The notes under the pieces: model-generated
The model's input: only the letters and a program-made list of their open reading frames with translations
The model's database searches: none
What the model was told of the DNA's origin: nothing
Assembly: GCA_001917135.1 (NCBI GenBank)
Contig: MNTT01000007.1
Coordinates: 1-64,000 of the forward strand
Direction of reading: 5' to 3'
DNA: 64,000 bases
Source: Acetobacter sp. 46_36
Lineage (GTDB): Bacteria > Pseudomonadota > Alphaproteobacteria > RF32 > CAG-239
Position numbers and translations under genes: made by a program
Shown: in pieces, positions 46,901 to 55,647 of the stretch
Layout of the letters: every line of letters begins with the position of its first letter
Position numbering within the stretch: the first letter of the stretch is position 1

Positions 46901-49394
46901 CCAGCGCATTGTTTATCTTGCCGGCGCTGTTTGTTCCCCTGATACCGATAACGTCGCCATATCCATTATGGGTAATATTGATTTTTCCCACTGCTCTAAC
47001 ATTGGTATTTACACCGTCACTGGTATTGGCGTAAGCGTTATAGAGATTTTTACCGCCCTGCATACCAATAATGTTACCGCTGCTCGTTTCTGATTTAGTG
47101 ATAATTATCGAGCCGTCCGAACCATTTTTTGTAGCTCCCTGTCCCGTTCCAAAAGAAAAACTATTATATATGTTGTTTTCGGAGGAATTATACATCCCGT
47201 AAATTTCAGAAGACGTATTGTCGTCTTTAATGCTTATGGTGCCGGTTGCCCTATTGTTGCATCCGTCGCATTCTTCGGCCGTATTGCTGATTACGGCGCT
47301 GTTATATATATCGGACTGGGAATATATGCCATAAACAAAATTACCGCCGGTATTGCTGTTGGTTATATCAATAGTTCCCTGATTTGTTCCGGATGACGTC
47401 AGCGCATTATAGACACTGTCATAATAGGTGATATTGCCTTCATCATCTTCGTTCAATACCGGTTTCATCCCGTAAACGTCGCGCAATACGCCGTCGTTGG
47501 CCACCGTAATCTTGGCATTATTAATATTAGAATCTGACGATCCTATCAAATCTCCTTCCATCTTCTCGCAAACACCTGCCGCACTCATTCTCCAGCCGTT
47601 TTCAGTATCGCATCGGCAAGCCCCGGTTTCTTCATCTTTTATGTACCCCTCCTGTCCGGTCGTACACTCGGTTGTAATACAGGTGTTATCGATACTGCTG
47701 AACTCATAGCCCGGAGCACAGGTTTCGCAAGTCGGATTTTCGGCAATCGGCGCACGGTTATCTGCGCATTCCAAACCGCAGTGGCGGCCGCTGCTGTCTA
47801 CCGTTATCTTGAATTGTACAGGGCAAATGTCGCATTGATCCCCTGTCCATTCTTCTTCACAGATATATTCCGTACGCAGACAGCTGTCCGACGTGCTGTC
47901 ATATTCAAACCCTTCTTTACAATTTTCGCAATTTTCGTCAAAATCAGGTTTGCAGACACATTCATCCGGCCCAATTTGTTCATGGTGCAAATCACAGGTT
48001 ATCTGCGCCATGCAGGTCATTCTTCCGCCTTCATCATAATAGGGGATATATCCGTTTTCGATATCGCAGACACAGGTATCGTTTTCCTGAACCAAATGAT
48101 TCCCTTTCTGCGGGCATTCCAAATCACGGAAACACATACCGCCGAAATTCAGATAATTCGCACTGCATTCGGAGCAGCTGTCTCCGGTGTATCCCGTATA
48201 GCAGAGACACCTTTTTGTATCCGTGTCATATTTTCCGTGGGAATTGCAATACAACTCGTTGTAATTATTCCATTCTTCGTTATCTTCATCACCTTCGTTA
48301 TAATCGCCTCCGGTCGTCTGGGAACACCCCTCGCCATAGGGGTCTCCGGTATAGCCCTTGTCAGCATTACAAACACAGGTGGTTCCACCTTCCGCCGGCA
48401 CAGAATTCGGGTACGCGGCACACGGATTTTTGTCATAACATCTATAGGGATCACCAAAAGTGTCATAGCCGGGCATACACTGTTTACAAACGTCCTGAAC
48501 CTGATTTAAGCAGTTTTCAACCGTTTTATAGCACCGGCTGTCATCTGAATAAGTACCGTAGCCTGCCTCACATTCCTGACAAATATCCATATACTGGTTT
48601 TTGCAGTGTTCTATGTCCGGATAGCATTTGGTTCCGTCTCCACCATGAATTCCAAATCCGGTTTCGCACTGAGAACATGTTTTACCACTTTGAGCAATAC
48701 AATGATCAATCTGCGCGTAACAAACATTATTTTCCAGTATATATCCGCCGTTACATGTTTTGCATTGGTCTGCCTCCTGCACGCTGCAATTAGCTACCGT
48801 CGCATGGCAGTTTGGCATATCTCCGTAGTTTCCGTAACCGCTGTCGCAGATACAGATACCGTCTTGCAAGTGGCTGTTCGGCGGGCAATCATCACCCGGA
48901 TCAGGGTCAGGATCCGGATCGGGATTTTCCCCTCCGCCACCGCTGCTTCCATCCGTATCACCGCGGAAAATGTATGCAGCGGCTACCGCACCAGCCGCCA
49001 GAGCCGCCGTACCGATAAGATACGGCGAATCCGGCTTATAACTTTTTACCGGAGTTTGTTTCGGAGACAAACCGAAAAAGCGGCGATACGCGCTGTCGGG
49101 AATTTTTTTCAGACATTCCGGGCTCTTATCCGCCCCATACCCTGTCAACACCTTATAAGCAGGACGGTTCTGGCGGATAACCGAAATGCAGACCGAATTA
49201 TATCCGCGTTCGTCAACGCTCTCAAGAGAGTAACCGCGTTCCAACAGAGTTTCAATTTTCTGTGTATTATTCTGCCGTGCAAGTTCATAAAATGCCCGGG
49301 CGACGCTGATATTTCCGCCGGCAGCTTCTGCTACGCCGATTACCCCGCAGACAAGCGCCGCAGCCAATAGAACAATTTTTCTTTTTATTTTCAT
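43941..49394 (-). CDS. Giant autotransporter with ankyrin-like, EGF-like and beta-helix parts
   Basis: 1817 aa from the ATG at 49394, which opens a signal peptide (MKIKRKIVLLAAALVCGVIG, cleavage after AEA); earlier in-frame starts add 4-10 residues. Order of parts: short ankyrin-like helices (ELARQNNTQKIETLLERGYS), a hydrophobic helix (YLIGTAALAAGAVAAAYIF), a Pro-Asp spacer, a Cys-rich EGF-like zone (about residues 180-610, many CxxGY and CxC turns), a repetitive passenger (about 640-1450) of units with GNIxV and YGIY near an (Y)NA(Y/F) end, and a C-terminal beta-barrel of about 270 residues finishing in KYKF. Terminal Phe fits outer-membrane insertion by BAM. Likely surface adhesin. Confidence 0.85.
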   Translation of the reverse strand: MKIKRKIVLLAAALVCGVIGVAEAAGGNISVARAFYELARQNNTQKIETLLERGYSLESVDERGYNSVCISVIRQNRPAYKVLTGYGADKSPECLKKIPDSAYRRFFGLSPKQTPVKSYKPDSPYLIGTAALAAGAVAAAYIFRGDTDGSSGGGGENPDPDPDPDPGDDCPPNSHLQDGICICDSGYGNYGDMPNCHATVANCSVQEADQCKTCNGGYILENNVCYAQIDHCIAQSGKTCSQCETGFGIHGGDGTKCYPDIEHCKNQYMDICQECEAGYGTYSDDSRCYKTVENCLNQVQDVCKQCMPGYDTFGDPYRCYDKNPCAAYPNSVPAEGGTTCVCNADKGYTGDPYGEGCSQTTGGDYNEGDEDNEEWNNYNELYCNSHGKYDTDTKRCLCYTGYTGDSCSECSANYLNFGGMCFRDLECPQKGNHLVQENDTCVCDIENGYIPYYDEGGRMTCMAQITCDLHHEQIGPDECVCKPDFDENCENCKEGFEYDSTSDSCLRTEYICEEEWTGDQCDICPVQFKITVDSSGRHCGLECADNRAPIAENPTCETCAPGYEFSSIDNTCITTECTTGQEGYIKDEETGACRCDTENGWRMSAAGVCEKMEGDLIGSSDSNINNAKITVANDGVLRDVYGMKPVLNEDDEGNITYYDSVYNALTSSGTNQGTIDITNSNTGGNFVYGIYSQSDIYNSAVISNTAEECDGCNNRATGTISIKDDNTSSEIYGMYNSSENNIYNSFSFGTGQGATKNGSDGSIIITKSETSSGNIIGMQGGKNLYNAYANTSDGVNTNVRAVGKINITHNGYGDVIGIRGTNSAGKINNALAYLNSAVSDAVAEGSIVLSGKGNVYGIYGNGTIANSETQFNKNYNMLKDFSSHGVIDVTTRSDTAAAYGIYAAGAKDTKTSVYNAMGYNSTGDIKVRNTSGGSAFGIYSAAQTYTGDDDVVYYNNTYNAFRSSAIYGDSVATGNIDMTIEGYSSLGQQVAGIYAAGNAFNSYANSGSDVMLETIGNITINDKSETGNMNLRGIESNGATIANAYSTGQNQNTATKVTGNINVNILATKNGLSTASGIFSDSINPQGTKIYNAALVNDKNNVEGNITVNASSGRAPNRMYGIYATSYKTGENAEDAQPKTVYNAYYENGSDVAEGKVRGNINVIAKNATTNSMGEYYGIYVQDGAAYNAYSSNANADVIGTITVDVVGGANGGIAAGMYGSNATLNNSGAGSSINVTSKGKAIAYGMKGDNAHITNNAEINVKSTGGADAYGIYVNKGSAINDVSGVINVTGDGNNYGIYAISDGTASGKATVINRGTINLTGNGNNTGIYAAGETATVSNTGTININGEGCSGGDCNNGSSIVLENGATFDNSGTTSSTGSMDFNEWGGNVVLSQGGKFEAEDSISGDLKVSSNVVTDTFKTTSMVEDALTADDVSGVNLSSKSYLYNAGVKENDKGSYDVVMEMKDFNEVTNDDMAAYLEQNYANEKNSELFNALKSASTAREYRQTEADVTGTSTLPNMAQENLKVQRSLDRTMMAQLFKDGEDVRRMVGADGLYIGRDDHGTLSGYDITSQSMYALYDKKMDNSYRLGLGMSFTHTDTDYNNDSTRKSFMVQGYVPLTYTNGKGLTAVSMARLGFADGDYKRRGYKHTYEADTTEITYGWLNELRYTMNLGVVNLTPFVGLNAVGWYQDDIDEGNDALALQIASSHVFSLESALGLYIDKDVEFAPDNKLNVALGIGYYHEFADPYRGLDAQINDTIGSYKLRDVEHLNSRDRGILSAKVNYDYKDFSIYGELMQYLEKEYPIKVDVGLKYKF

Positions 49395-49502
49395 ATATTT
49401 AATCATAAGCAAAACATTCAGCAACGGTTACACATACTCTTTTGGCTTTTATTTTAGGCGGAAATGTTTAAAAATTCGGTTAAGATTCTGCGTTTTTTAA
49501 TT

Positions 49503-49530
49503 TTGACTTGATTTTGCAGCTTTTTATGAG
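49503..49530 (+). promoter_or_regulatory. Possible ileS promoter
   Basis: TTGACT (49503-49508), 16-bp spacer, TATGAG (49525-49530). Weak -10. AGGA lies about 9 nt before the ileS ATG. No T-box or other riboswitch is seen. Confidence 0.35.
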
Positions 49531-49569
49531 TAGAGTTGGAAAAGTTTGTGAGTTTTAGGAATTTTTAAG

Positions 49570-52500
49570 ATGACTGAAAAGAAAAAATATTATCCGGAAT
49601 TGAATGCTAAAATCAATTTTCCCGAAATGGAAAAAAATATCCTGAATTTCTGGGAAGAAGACAAGACCTTTGAAAAATCCGTGCATAATCGCGACGGCGC
49701 CGCGGAGTTCGTTTTTTACGACGGCCCTCCGTTTGCCAACGGCACGCCGCATTACGGACATATTATGGTATCATACGTTAAGGATGCGGTCGCCCGTTTT
49801 CAGACAATGAACGGCAAAAAGGTCGAACGCCGCCTCGGGTGGGACTGCCACGGACTGCCGGCGGAAATGTCGGCTGAAAAACAGCTCGGCGTTTCGGGAC
49901 GCAAGCAGATTGAGGGGTACGGTATTGAAAAATTCAACAATTTCTGCCGCACCGACGTCTTAAAATATTCCAACATCTGGGTTGACATGTTTAAGCGCAT
50001 CGGGCGCTGGGTTGATTTCAGCCACGATTACAAAACGATGAACCTGCCATTTATGGAAAGCGTTATCCATAATTTTAAGGAACTGTACGACAAAGGGCTG
50101 GTTTATGAAGATTACCGCGTTTTGCCATATTCTTGGGCAGCAGAAACTCCGCTTTCCAACTTTGAAGTCAACCTTGGCTACCAAGAAAAGGTCGATAATG
50201 CCATTACGGTCATGTTCAAACTTGCGAACGGGCAGAAAATCCTCGTGTGGACAACGACACCGTGGACACTGCCTTCCAATTTGATGCTGGCGGTCGGCAA
50301 TGACATCGACTATGTGGTCATGAACGAAAACGGACAAGAGTATATTCTTGCGGAAGCGCGGCTCGGCAGCTATAAAAAACAGCTTGAAAACGCAACTTTA
50401 GTCAGGAAGATGAAAGGTTCGGAGCTGGTCGGCATGAGCTATGAGCCGATGTTCCCGTATTTTCAGCATTTAAAAGACAAAGGCGCTTTTAGAGTATTGG
50501 CCGGCGAGTTTGTTTCGACCGAAGACGGTACCGGTGTGGTTCACATTGCACCGGGTTTCGGGCAGGACGACTTTGAGGCTTGCCGCGCGTATGACGAGAA
50601 TTTCCCGGTGGTTTGCCCGGTTGACGAGGCGGGAAAATTCACTGCAGAAGTTCCCGACTATGAAGGGCAGCAGGTCTTTGATACCAACGAGCCGATTATG
50701 CTGTGGCTGAAAACCAACGGGCTGCTGGTTAAAAAAGAACAGTATAAGCATACCTACCCGTTCTGCTGGCGCACGGACACGCCGTTGATTTACAAGGCGA
50801 TGTCTTCCTGGTTTGTCAAGGTAACGGACTTCCGCGACGACATGGTTAAGAACAATCAGGAAATCAACTGGATTCCGGGGCATATCAAAGACGGACGCTT
50901 CGGCAAATGGCTGGAGGGGGCACGCGACTGGTCTATCTCCCGCAACCGTTTCTGGGGAACGCCGATTCCGGTTTGGAAATCCGATAATCCGAAATTTCCG
51001 CGGATTGACGTCTTCGGTTCCATTGCCGAGATTAAGGAAAAGACCGGTGCTGACGTAACCGATTTGCACAAGCCTTACATTGACGATGTCGTTTATCCGA
51101 ATCCGGACGATCCATCGGGCAAGACGATGATGCGCCGGGTCAGCGACGTGTTCGACTGCTGGTTTGAAAGCGGTTCCATGCCGTATGCGCAAATCCACTA
51201 CCCGTTTGAAAACAAGGAATGGTTTGACAAGCATTTTCCGGCAGATTTCATCGTGGAAGCAATTGACCAAACCCGTGGCTGGTTTTATACGCTGACGGTG
51301 CTTTCCACTGCGTTGCACAACAGGCCGGCGTTTAAGAACTGCATTTGCACCGGACTGCTGATGGCAGAGGGTGGGCAAAAGCTCTCCAAGCGTCTGAAGA
51401 ATTATCCGGATCCGAACGAAATTCTGGAAACAATAGGCTCTGACGCTTTGCGCTGGTTCCTTATTTCTTCTCCGGTTCTGAAAGGCGGCAATGTTGCGGT
51501 AGACAAAGAAGGCAAAGAAATTGCCAAAGCGGCACGCAAAGCTTTGATACCGTTTTGGAACGCTTATTACTTCTTTACGCTGTACGCCAATGCGGAAGGG
51601 ATTAGAGCAGAAGAAATTTCACAATCTGACGATGTGTTAGACAGCTATATTCTGGCAAAGCTTAAAGCGCTGGCTGACGTTGTCCGCAAAGACATGGCGG
51701 CATACGAAATCGCACGAGCCTGTGCGGAAGTTGAGGATTTTCTGGAAATTCTCAACAACTGGTACATCCGCCGTTCCCGCGCCCGGTTCTGGGACGGAAA
51801 TGACATGAGCGCCTTTAACACACTGTATACCGTTTTGGTTAACGTCGCAAAAATTGCCGCGCCGTTAATGCCGTTTATGAGTGAATTCGTTTACAAAGGG
51901 CTGACCGGCGGCGAATCGGTACATTTGGAAGACGTTCCCACTTTGAGCGCAATCGCCGGCAATGGCGGTTTGATTGCACAGATGGATATGGTACGGGCGA
52001 TTTCTTCGGTTGCCAAAGCTATCCGTGAGGAGCACAAGCTCCGCAACCGTCTGCCGCTGCGGTCGATGACGATTGCAGGCGATAACGCAGGAATGCTGCA
52101 AGACTTTGCCGAAGCTCTGAAAGACGAGGTCAACGTCAAGAATATTGTCTTGAAATCGGATATTGCCGATGTTGCCGAACGCTTTCTCTACCTCAAGACA
52201 CCGCTTATCGGCAAGAGGCTCGGCGGCGCGATGAAAGACATTATGGCAAAATCCAAATCAGGCGAGTGGTCGCAGAACGAAGACGGGACGCTGGCGATTG
52301 CCGGGCAGACGCTGTTCGCCGAAGAATACGAACTACGCCTGGTTATCAAGGACGGTATGAGCGGACAGGCATTGCCTGACAATACGGCCGTGGTCATCTT
52401 GGATACGACGGTTGATGCGGAGTTGGAAAAAGAAGGGATTGCCCGCGATTTTGTGCGGATGATTCAGGCTTTGCGCAAAAGTAAGGACTTTGACATCTCC

Positions 52501-52686
52501 GATCGGATTAAACTGGCATATACCTCCGACGATACGACGGTTAAAACTGCAATTGCCGAATACGCCGATTACATCAAGGAGCAGGTTCTGGCGCTGGAGA
52601 TTGCCGAAAGCGGCAATCTGTCGGAACCGACCGTTGACGAACTCGGCGGCGCAAAAATCCGTTTTGACGTCGTCAAGGCGGCATAG
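49570..52686 (+). CDS. ileS: Isoleucyl-tRNA synthetase, eukaryote-like (IleS2) type
   Basis: 1038 aa. It charges tRNA-Ile with isoleucine. The HIGH motif is PPFANGTPHYGHIMV and the KMSKS motif is GQKLSKRLKNYPDP, both in the form of eukaryotic and IleS2 enzymes rather than the PPYANGDIHIGH / KMSKS-LGN form of classic bacterial IleS1. LGWDCHGLPAEMSAE and SNFEVNLGYQ also fit. The CP1 editing domain lies at about residues 190-400. The chain ends RFDVVKAA without the C-terminal zinc-binding Cys motif of IleS1. IleS2 enzymes are known for intrinsic mupirocin resistance. GC-richer than its neighbours. Confidence 0.95.
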   Translation: MTEKKKYYPELNAKINFPEMEKNILNFWEEDKTFEKSVHNRDGAAEFVFYDGPPFANGTPHYGHIMVSYVKDAVARFQTMNGKKVERRLGWDCHGLPAEMSAEKQLGVSGRKQIEGYGIEKFNNFCRTDVLKYSNIWVDMFKRIGRWVDFSHDYKTMNLPFMESVIHNFKELYDKGLVYEDYRVLPYSWAAETPLSNFEVNLGYQEKVDNAITVMFKLANGQKILVWTTTPWTLPSNLMLAVGNDIDYVVMNENGQEYILAEARLGSYKKQLENATLVRKMKGSELVGMSYEPMFPYFQHLKDKGAFRVLAGEFVSTEDGTGVVHIAPGFGQDDFEACRAYDENFPVVCPVDEAGKFTAEVPDYEGQQVFDTNEPIMLWLKTNGLLVKKEQYKHTYPFCWRTDTPLIYKAMSSWFVKVTDFRDDMVKNNQEINWIPGHIKDGRFGKWLEGARDWSISRNRFWGTPIPVWKSDNPKFPRIDVFGSIAEIKEKTGADVTDLHKPYIDDVVYPNPDDPSGKTMMRRVSDVFDCWFESGSMPYAQIHYPFENKEWFDKHFPADFIVEAIDQTRGWFYTLTVLSTALHNRPAFKNCICTGLLMAEGGQKLSKRLKNYPDPNEILETIGSDALRWFLISSPVLKGGNVAVDKEGKEIAKAARKALIPFWNAYYFFTLYANAEGIRAEEISQSDDVLDSYILAKLKALADVVRKDMAAYEIARACAEVEDFLEILNNWYIRRSRARFWDGNDMSAFNTLYTVLVNVAKIAAPLMPFMSEFVYKGLTGGESVHLEDVPTLSAIAGNGGLIAQMDMVRAISSVAKAIREEHKLRNRLPLRSMTIAGDNAGMLQDFAEALKDEVNVKNIVLKSDIADVAERFLYLKTPLIGKRLGGAMKDIMAKSKSGEWSQNEDGTLAIAGQTLFAEEYELRLVIKDGMSGQALPDNTAVVILDTTVDAELEKEGIARDFVRMIQALRKSKDFDISDRIKLAYTSDDTTVKTAIAEYADYIKEQVLALEIAESGNLSEPTVDELGGAKIRFDVVKAA

Positions 52687-52712
52687 CAGTCTGGCAAATA
52701 CAGAAAGTAATC

Positions 52713-52738
52713 AAGGGAGCTTATCAGCTCCCTTTTGT
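52713..52738 (+). terminator. ileS terminator
   Basis: AAGGGAGC (52713-52720) and GCTCCCTT (52727-52734), loop TTATCA, then TTGTTG. Follows the ileS stop by 26 bp. Confidence 0.8.
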
Positions 52739-52776
52739 TGTTGAAATACTTTTCAACCGACAGCCGAGCCGGATTT

Positions 52777-53406
52777 TTAATGGAATGTAGTAATTATGTT
52801 ACAAACTGCTTCCTCGGCACAACTGATACAGAATTTATGTATTTCGGGTACGGTTATGTGTGCCAGACATTTTCTCCCTTTTGAGCAAAAATTTGTTCCG
52901 TAATACGTACCTGATTTCGTCCCTGTTCCATTTAACCAGACATTGCCAATCCATTCCTGATTGGGTAAAATAAAGTTTTGCCACATTTGAATACAAAACA
53001 TGGTATTAGTGCTTTCCCCTTTTTTGGTATTCAGATATAAACCCATAACGATTCCGTCTCTGCTCAAACCTGAATACAGATTAAACCTGTGTCCTAAATT
53101 ATCTACAATATTACTACCTTTCACCTGCCAACCAGGAGGAAGAATTCCCAGTTTTTCCACTTCTTTGGTATAAAATACCCATTGCGAAGTCCCCATTGCA
53201 TCGCCTGATTTCAAAATCAGCGACTTATGCTGCATAAAATCCTGAACAAACAAATTATATTTTTCCACTTCTTTCATGTTTTTATGTTTAGACATTGCCG
53301 TTGAAAAACCGGCAATACTGCCAACCGACAGAATACCGACAACAGCCAAGACGCCAAGCATTTCCATTATTGAACGCCCGTTTTGATTTGCTTTTATCAA
53401 ATTCAT
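52777..53406 (-). CDS. Type IV prepilin-like protein
   Basis: 209 aa from the ATG at 53406; the ORF opens 57 bp earlier but MNLIKANQNGRSIMEMLGVL is the prepilin form. The leader is short and basic, ends in G-R, and cleavage before S-I-M-E-M places the conserved Glu5 at the fifth mature position, followed by the hydrophobic helix LGVLAVVGILSVGSIAGF. The C-terminal half has four cysteines (NFCSKGRKCLAH, KFCISCAEEAVCN). It may be a minor pilin or pseudopilin. No pilus assembly gene is near; it lies downstream of ruvX on the same strand. Confidence 0.75.
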   Translation of the reverse strand: MNLIKANQNGRSIMEMLGVLAVVGILSVGSIAGFSTAMSKHKNMKEVEKYNLFVQDFMQHKSLILKSGDAMGTSQWVFYTKEVEKLGILPPGWQVKGSNIVDNLGHRFNLYSGLSRDGIVMGLYLNTKKGESTNTMFCIQMWQNFILPNQEWIGNVWLNGTGTKSGTYYGTNFCSKGRKCLAHITVPEIHKFCISCAEEAVCNIITTFH

Positions 53407-53516
53407 ACTCACTTCCCATACAAAAAAAGCCGCTTGATGAAGGCGACCGGAAGTTGAAAGCATTTGAGTGAAATGTGCAGTGTATTCGGTATAGAATCTA
53501 TGTAATATACCTTATT

Positions 53517-53553
53517 AACTGCCTTCCGGCCGACAGACCAAAAGGCAGTTTTT
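53517..53553 (+). terminator. Hairpin between pilin and ruvX
   Basis: AACTGCCTT (53517-53525) and AAGGCAGTT (53542-53550) pair perfectly, followed by TTT. Strong stem; U run short. The flanking genes are both on the minus strand, so the functional direction is unclear. Confidence 0.55.
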
Positions 53554-53691
53554 ACGCTTATGTCAAGCAACACTCAAGAGGCTTTCAAACCTCACACAAG
53601 TTATCATCTTATGCAGTTTCAAGCTACTTTAGGGTGCAGCAATTGTCAATTAAAATTTTGGGGATATTATATATTGCGCGCATTTCAGGAT

Positions 53692-54150
53692 TTATGCATA
53701 TTTCAAGGCATCAAGTACTCCCTGAAGAATATAGGCGGCAGCAGATGCATCCAATACTTTAGCGCGCTTTTTGCGCGAAAGGTCTGCTTCCTTAATAAGA
53801 AAATTTTCCATTGCCGAAGAGGACAAACGTTCATCCCACAGCAACACCGGAAACTTAAAATTCTCTTCCAAAATTGCAGCAAATTTGCGGACTTCGGCGG
53901 CTATTTCCCCTTCTTCGCCATTCATTTGCAACGGCAGCCCCATAACGACGGCGCCAATTTCCTTTTCAGCCATAATTTTCCGCAGTTCTGCCATATCGGC
54001 AGAAATTTCCCGACGATAAAGAATTTTATAAGGCGTGGCAATGGTACAAGACAAATCGGAAACAGCCAGTCCCATTCGTCTTGATCCGTAATCTATGCCT
54101 AATACGGCTTTGCGAACGGGAAGTCCAGTCTTAAACTCTTTAATATTCAT
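53692..54150 (-). CDS. ruvX: Putative pre-16S rRNA nuclease YqgF (RuvX)
   Basis: 152 aa from the ATG at 54150, preceded by AAGGAG (7 nt); the ORF can begin 27 bp earlier without a site. The RNase H-like fold shows LGIDYGSRRMGLAVSD with the catalytic aspartate, VVMGLPLQMNGEEGEIA, and LLWDERLSSSAMENFL, the second acidic segment, and LDASAAAYILQGVLD at the end. YqgF processes the 5' end of 16S rRNA and was earlier called a Holliday junction resolvase. It is upstream of the pilin gene. Confidence 0.93.
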   Translation of the reverse strand: MNIKEFKTGLPVRKAVLGIDYGSRRMGLAVSDLSCTIATPYKILYRREISADMAELRKIMAEKEIGAVVMGLPLQMNGEEGEIAAEVRKFAAILEENFKFPVLLWDERLSSSAMENFLIKEADLSRKKRAKVLDASAAAYILQGVLDALKYA

Positions 54151-54250
54151 TTTAGCTCCTTTTCTCTCTTCTAACACAAAAAAATTTTGATGTAAACAGT
54201 TGAATGTTAGGAGAAAGTAAAGATATTATACTTTATATTATTATTGGCAT

Positions 54251-54342
54251 TAACGGCAACATGCACTTGAGCATAACTTCAGTAACAGCGGCAGCATGAA
54301 TTTAATTTGGGCGTAACATCAGCAATAACGGCGGCAGACATG
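54251..54342 (+). repeat. Three imperfect direct repeats leading into the lytic transglycosylase start
   Basis: Units at 54251-54282, 54283-54322 and 54323-54342 share AACGGC/ACAGCGGCAGCATG-like starts and GCRTAACWTCAG-like ends. The third unit runs into the gene's ATG. They may be a decayed duplication of the 5' end or a regulatory array. Confidence 0.5.
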
Positions 54343-55644
54343 TGGAAAAAAATTCTCTTTATTATCATCAGCATCGGATTTGTCTGCGGAGCAGCGCAGG
54401 CAAAAGTCAAGAGTGTGGAGGAACAACGCGCCGAATGGAACAAGTGGCTGGAACAACTGAAAGAGGAAATGGCAGACAAAGGCATTTCAAAAAAAACGAT
54501 AAACGAAGCCTACAAAGAAGATTATTTTCATGAAATTAAAGAAGTTGAGCTGCAAGACAAAAAGCAGGCAGAATTTATCCTTACTTCCGACAAATACATC
54601 AACCGGCTGGTTAATCAGGGAAAAGTCAGCAAAGCGCGCGAACAGTATAAAAAATTAAAGCCCAAATATCAGAAAATCAGCACTGAATACGGCGTCCCGC
54701 TTAATTATCTGGTTGCATTTTGGGCGATTGAAACGCATTTTGGCTACAACAAGGGAAAATATCACCTGATTGACGGTTTAACAAACCTCAGTTACAAAAA
54801 CCGGCGGTCGGCTTTTTTTAAGAAAGAACTGTATAACGTTTTGCAAATTATGGATATATACGACTTGGACGGCGATAAAATGATGGGGTCTTGGGCCGGC
54901 GCTATGGGGCATTTTCAATTTATGCCGTCAACATACAACGCCTATGCGGTTGACTATGATGACGACGGCGTTGCCGATATCTGGGACAGCTTTGACGACG
55001 CAATCGCCTCGGCTGCCAACTATCTTTCCAAACTCGGTTGGAAAGCTGACGAGCCCTGGGGGCAGGAAGTCAAACTGCCGTGGAATTTTGATTATAAACT
55101 TGTCGGCGCAAAAAAGTACAAAACGGTTAAAGAATGGAAAAAACTCGGCGTTATCAGCGCCAACGGCAAAGGCATCAGGCTGCCGGACGAGGCGGCTGCC
55201 GGCATTGTCCTGCCGGACGGGCGGCGCGGACGCGCCTACTTAACACTGAGTAACTTCCGGCGGATTATGATTTGGAACCGTTCTACAAATTATGCCCTGG
55301 CGATTGCGCGGCTGGCTGATTACATCGGCGGCACGCAAAAATTTATGCCGCTTGACGAACACGGATATTACAAACTGACCGATGAGGATATTCTGGCGGT
55401 ACAGCAATTTGCCAACAAAGTTTTAAAATCAAAACTTAAAGAAGACGGAAGGCTTGGCGCACAGACAGCTGCAGAAGTCAAAAAGCTGCAAAAGAAATGG
55501 AAACTGCCGCAAGACGGGATGCCGGACTATACTCTGCTCAGCAAGATAAAACGCTATAAGTCGCGGGCAGATTTCCATGTGCCGCCGCAGCCGAAAAAAC
55601 CAAGCCGTCATTCACAAGTTTCCGCCCGCACTGCACAAAAATAA
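54340..55644 (+). CDS. Lytic murein transglycosylase, MltB family
   Basis: 434 aa from the ATG at 54340, which starts a signal peptide (MWKKILFIIISIGFVCGAAQ, cleavage after AQA). It cleaves the MurNAc-GlcNAc bond with 1,6-anhydro product. The MltB/SLT2 domain has the catalytic glutamate in VAFWAIETHFGYNKG and the GAMGHFQFMPSTYNAYAVDY segment, followed by a Ca-binding-like YDDDGVADIWDSFDD. The last part (about 345-405, LTDEDILAVQQFANKVL) is a peptidoglycan-binding domain. Ends 3 bp from deoA, convergent and without a terminator between them. Confidence 0.92.
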   Translation: MWKKILFIIISIGFVCGAAQAKVKSVEEQRAEWNKWLEQLKEEMADKGISKKTINEAYKEDYFHEIKEVELQDKKQAEFILTSDKYINRLVNQGKVSKAREQYKKLKPKYQKISTEYGVPLNYLVAFWAIETHFGYNKGKYHLIDGLTNLSYKNRRSAFFKKELYNVLQIMDIYDLDGDKMMGSWAGAMGHFQFMPSTYNAYAVDYDDDGVADIWDSFDDAIASAANYLSKLGWKADEPWGQEVKLPWNFDYKLVGAKKYKTVKEWKKLGVISANGKGIRLPDEAAAGIVLPDGRRGRAYLTLSNFRRIMIWNRSTNYALAIARLADYIGGTQKFMPLDEHGYYKLTDEDILAVQQFANKVLKSKLKEDGRLGAQTAAEVKKLQKKWKLPQDGMPDYTLLSKIKRYKSRADFHVPPQPKKPSRHSQVSARTAQK

Positions 55645-55647
55645 CTG

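Noticed and set aside
53560..54084. 174-codon plus-strand ORF opposite ruvX
   Set aside because: Composition and overlap with ruvX mark it as a shadow; no ribosome site.
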